Both the position numbers and the translations under genes were made by a program. Below the pieces are notes generated by a model that was given only the letters and a program-made list of their open reading frames with translations, did not search any database and was not told the origin of the DNA. 6,536 nucleotides of DNA from Bacillota bacterium (GTDB lineage: Bacteria > Bacillota > Bacilli > Alicyclobacillales > SLC66), in contig JAKADD010000141.1 in the NCBI GenBank assembly GCA_021820825.1, forward strand, positions 1-6,536, read 5' to 3'. Below are positions 4,322 through 6,536 of this stretch, piece by piece (position 1 is the first letter of the stretch; the number at the start of each line of letters is the position of its first letter).

Positions 4322-6536
4322 CTACTGGATAACCCTGCGCACAGCATAAATATCCTTGACGCGCTTGATTCTGTCCACAACCGTTCGCAGGTGATCGACA
4401 CTGCGGATCGTAATACTGAGATTGATCGTGGCCATCTTGCGGCGATCTGCACGACCCGTCACCGCAGTGATGTCCGTTTTCGTTTCCACAACCGCATTCA
4501 TCACCTCATTGATCAGACCGCGCCGATCCAGCGCGGTCACTTCAATGTCCACGTTATACGATTGACCAACGCTGTGTTCCCACTCCACTTCGAGCATGCG
4601 GCTGCCCTCGTCGATCATGGACATGACATTGGGGCAGTCTCTCCGATGAACGGAAACGCCCCGACCACGGGTGACAAAACCGACGATATCATCCCCTGGA
4701 ACCGGACTGCAGCAACGGGAGATCCTGATCAGCAGATTGTCGACGCCCTTGACGTGAATCCCGGCATGTCCTTTCGTCGCGCCCGTTTTGCGCTTTTGCT
4801 GGCGTTCCCGATCAGGCAGCGGCGTCAAGGGCATGGCGCCAAGCGAGTCAACCACCGGATCGTCTTTCTTCATGCGTTCCACCAGTCGGGTCATGACCTG
4901 CACGGGCGACAGAGCGCCGTAACCGACCGCTGCAAAGAGATCATCCGGTTTGGCAAAATTGAATTTTCCCAGTACATCGGGCAGATAGTTCGCCAGTACC
5001 GCATGCGGATCAAGTTTGTGCTTGGCAATCTCCCGTTCGAGCAATTCGCTTCCCTTTTCCACGTTTTCATCGCGGCGCTCGCGTTTGAACCACATGCGAA
5101 TTTTGGAACGCGCCTGCGATGTCTGTGCAATTTTCAGCCAATCCTGACTCGGACCATAGGACATCTTGGAAGTCAGGATCTCCACGATATCGCCCGTGCG
5201 CAGCCGTGTGTCCAGTGTGACAATGCGGCCGTTCAGTTTCGCGCCGACACAGCGGTTTCCCACGTCGGTGTGAATCCTGTAGGCAAAATCGATGGGGCAG
5301 GAACCGGCCGGAAGTTCTATGACCGCCCCTTTCGGAGTAAACACAAATACTTCGTCAGTGAACAGATCCATTTTCAGAGTGTCCATGAACTCCTGCGCAT
5401 CGCGAAAGTCCTGTTGCCACTCCAGCACTTCACGAAACCAGCCGAGTTTCTTTTCAAATGAGGTTTGCGCAGCCTGGACGCTGGTGTTTGCTCCGGACAG
5501 CGCAACACCGCCCTGCGCCGCCTGCGAAGTCTCTCTCCGGTCTGCCGCTTCCTTGGCCTGATATCCGGCCTCTTTGTAGATCCAGTGCGCCGCAATTCCG
5601 TATTCCGCTGTTCTGTGCATCTCCCATGTCCGTATCTGAATTTCGAGTGGTTCGCCGCTGATCCCGATCACGGTTGTATGCAGGCTTTGGTACAGATTCG
5701 CCTTTGGCATGGCGATATAGTCCTTGAATCGTCCGGGAACAGGCTTCCACATCGTATGAACGATGCCAAGCACGGCGTAGCAATCTTTCACCGAGTCAAC
5801 GATCACCCGGACGGCAAACAGATCATAGATTTCGCCGAATTCTTTGTGCAGTTCGGTCATCTTTCGGTAAATGCTATAGATATGCTTGGCCCGGCCTGAG
5901 AGATCGGCATGCACAGCCAATTCCGCCAGCTTCACGCGCAATTGCTCAATGACCTGCTGCACATACCGCTCCCGTTCGCCCCGTTTTTTTGCCATGAGAT
6001 TGACAATGCGATAGTACTGTCCCGAATCAATAAAACGCAGTGAGATATCTTCCAGTTCCCATTTTATCGCGGACATTCCTAACCGATGTGCAAGCGGAGC
6101 AAAAATCTCCAGCGTCTCTTCGGCAGTCTTGCGCTGCTTGTCCGGTGGACGATATTTCAGCGTACGCATATTATGCAACCTGTCTGCCAGACGAATCAGC
6201 GCAACGCGCACATCCTTCGCCATGGCAAGAAACATTTTGCGCAAATTTTCGGCCTGCTGTTCTTCGCGCGATTCAAAACGGAGCCGTTTCAGCTTCGTCA
6301 CACCATCGACGAGACTCGCGATCTCCTCGCCGAATTGGCGGGCGATCTCTTCATCTGTTACCTTGGTGTCTTCCACCACGTCGTGCAGGAGTGCGGCTGC
6401 GAGTGTTCCCCCGTCGAGCTTCAGTTCCGCGAGTATCTGGGCCACTGCCAGGGGATGCATGATGTAGTCGTCGCCGGAACTGCGTTTTTGACCCCGATGA
6501 TGCAGTTCAGCATAAGCGTACGCATGGCGCAACAAT
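4322..6536 (-). CDS. relA: Bifunctional (p)ppGpp synthetase/hydrolase RelA/SpoT (5' end outside window)
   Basis: This Rel enzyme makes (p)ppGpp from ATP and GTP/GDP on starved ribosomes and also degrades it. About 737 residues are present. Compared with B. subtilis RelA, roughly 30 N-terminal residues lie beyond the window, so the TTG at 6535 is not the start. Numbering from that TTG, the hydrolase has R18, H27, HDVVED (51-56) and D118 in LADRLHN, so it looks active. The synthetase has GRAKHIYSIYRKM (214-226), D238, RFKD (269-272) and E298. RFKD is the RxKD form of bifunctional Rel, not the ExDD form of gammaproteobacterial RelA. TGS spans about 393-455 and the Cys-containing domain has C608, C609 and C634. 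ACT covers about 660-737. A low-complexity insertion lies near 325-357. The stop is TAG. The gene leads the operon with dtd. Confidence 0.97.
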   Translation of the reverse strand, partial: LLRHAYAYAELHHRGQKRSSGDDYIMHPLAVAQILAELKLDGGTLAAALLHDVVEDTKVTDEEIARQFGEEIASLVDGVTKLKRLRFESREEQQAENLRKMFLAMAKDVRVALIRLADRLHNMRTLKYRPPDKQRKTAEETLEIFAPLAHRLGMSAIKWELEDISLRFIDSGQYYRIVNLMAKKRGERERYVQQVIEQLRVKLAELAVHADLSGRAKHIYSIYRKMTELHKEFGEIYDLFAVRVIVDSVKDCYAVLGIVHTMWKPVPGRFKDYIAMPKANLYQSLHTTVIGISGEPLEIQIRTWEMHRTAEYGIAAHWIYKEAGYQAKEAADRRETSQAAQGGVALSGANTSVQAAQTSFEKKLGWFREVLEWQQDFRDAQEFMDTLKMDLFTDEVFVFTPKGAVIELPAGSCPIDFAYRIHTDVGNRCVGAKLNGRIVTLDTRLRTGDIVEILTSKMSYGPSQDWLKIAQTSQARSKIRMWFKRERRDENVEKGSELLEREIAKHKLDPHAVLANYLPDVLGKFNFAKPDDLFAAVGYGALSPVQVMTRLVERMKKDDPVVDSLGAMPLTPLPDRERQQKRKTGATKGHAGIHVKGVDNLLIRISRCCSPVPGDDIVGFVTRGRGVSVHRRDCPNVMSMIDEGSRMLEVEWEHSVGQSYNVDIEVTALDRRGLINEVMNAVVETKTDITAVTGRADRRKMATINLSITIRSVDHLRTVVDRIKRVKDIYAVRRVIQ
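5465..5563 (-). other. Low-complexity Ala/Gln-rich insertion within RelA
   Basis: Between HWIYKEAGY and SFEKKLGWF, at about residues 325-357 of the visible chain, the protein carries a stretch rich in Ala, Gln, Ser, Thr and Gly. From memory of B. subtilis RelA, this joint (HWAYKEG to TFEKKLSWF) is only around ten residues, so about 20-25 extra residues are present. The frame stays open and both flanks are well conserved. It therefore looks like a natural surface loop at the end of the synthetase domain, not a sequencing error. Confidence 0.6.

Noticed and set aside
4391..5461. A 356-codon open frame on the plus strand opposite relA
   Set aside because: It lies wholly antisense to highly conserved RelA sequence, its translation is His/Arg-rich with no recognisable domain, and such shadow frames are common in GC-rich genes.
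6533..6535. TTG at the right edge as a start codon for RelA
   Set aside because: B. subtilis RelA has about 30 further residues before this conserved helix, so the gene must continue past the window.

Overview
The window is a stretch of ordinary bacterial chromosome. Its moderately GC-rich, tightly packed genes with strong Shine-Dalgarno sites, and the gene order relA - dtd - glyoxalase-II-like hydrolase, suggest a Gram-positive Firmicute of class Bacilli. A lineage near Alicyclobacillaceae is my best guess, but this rests on gene order and protein flavour only. I see no rRNA, tRNA, CRISPR array, insertion sequence, phage gene or sign of recent transfer.

Layout: (1) bases 1-612, minus strand: the N-terminal two thirds of a D-2-hydroxyacid dehydrogenase, cut by the window edge. 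(2) 709-1536, plus: a compact MscS-type mechanosensitive channel, divergent from the dehydrogenase, with a plausible sigma-A promoter between them. (3) 1515-2012, minus: a Nudix hydrolase that converges on the channel gene and overlaps its end by 22 bp. (4) 2226-2627, plus: a DUF2203 protein, divergent from the Nudix gene. (5) 2628-2827: a gene-free gap holding a 9-bp tandem repeat and a GC-rich inverted repeat. (6) 2828-6536, minus: an apparent four-gene operon read right to left. It runs from bifunctional (p)ppGpp synthetase/hydrolase relA (5' end outside the window) to D-aminoacyl-tRNA deacylase dtd, a metallo-beta-lactamase-fold hydrolase, and a small unrecognised protein.

The relA-dtd operon ties the amino-acid starvation alarmone to tRNA quality control. 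The MBL hydrolase probably handles a thioester or related small metabolite, and the last small protein has no function I can name. The genes at the left (dehydrogenase, channel, Nudix, DUF2203) are single units with alternating orientations and no evident shared pathway.

Start codons were chosen mainly by Shine-Dalgarno position. This shortens the channel, Nudix, MBL and small unknown genes relative to their longest open frames. I found no strong evidence for a new multi-gene system. The points most worth checking are the unknown last gene of the relA operon, a low-complexity insertion in RelA, and the repeat gap at 2624-2700.
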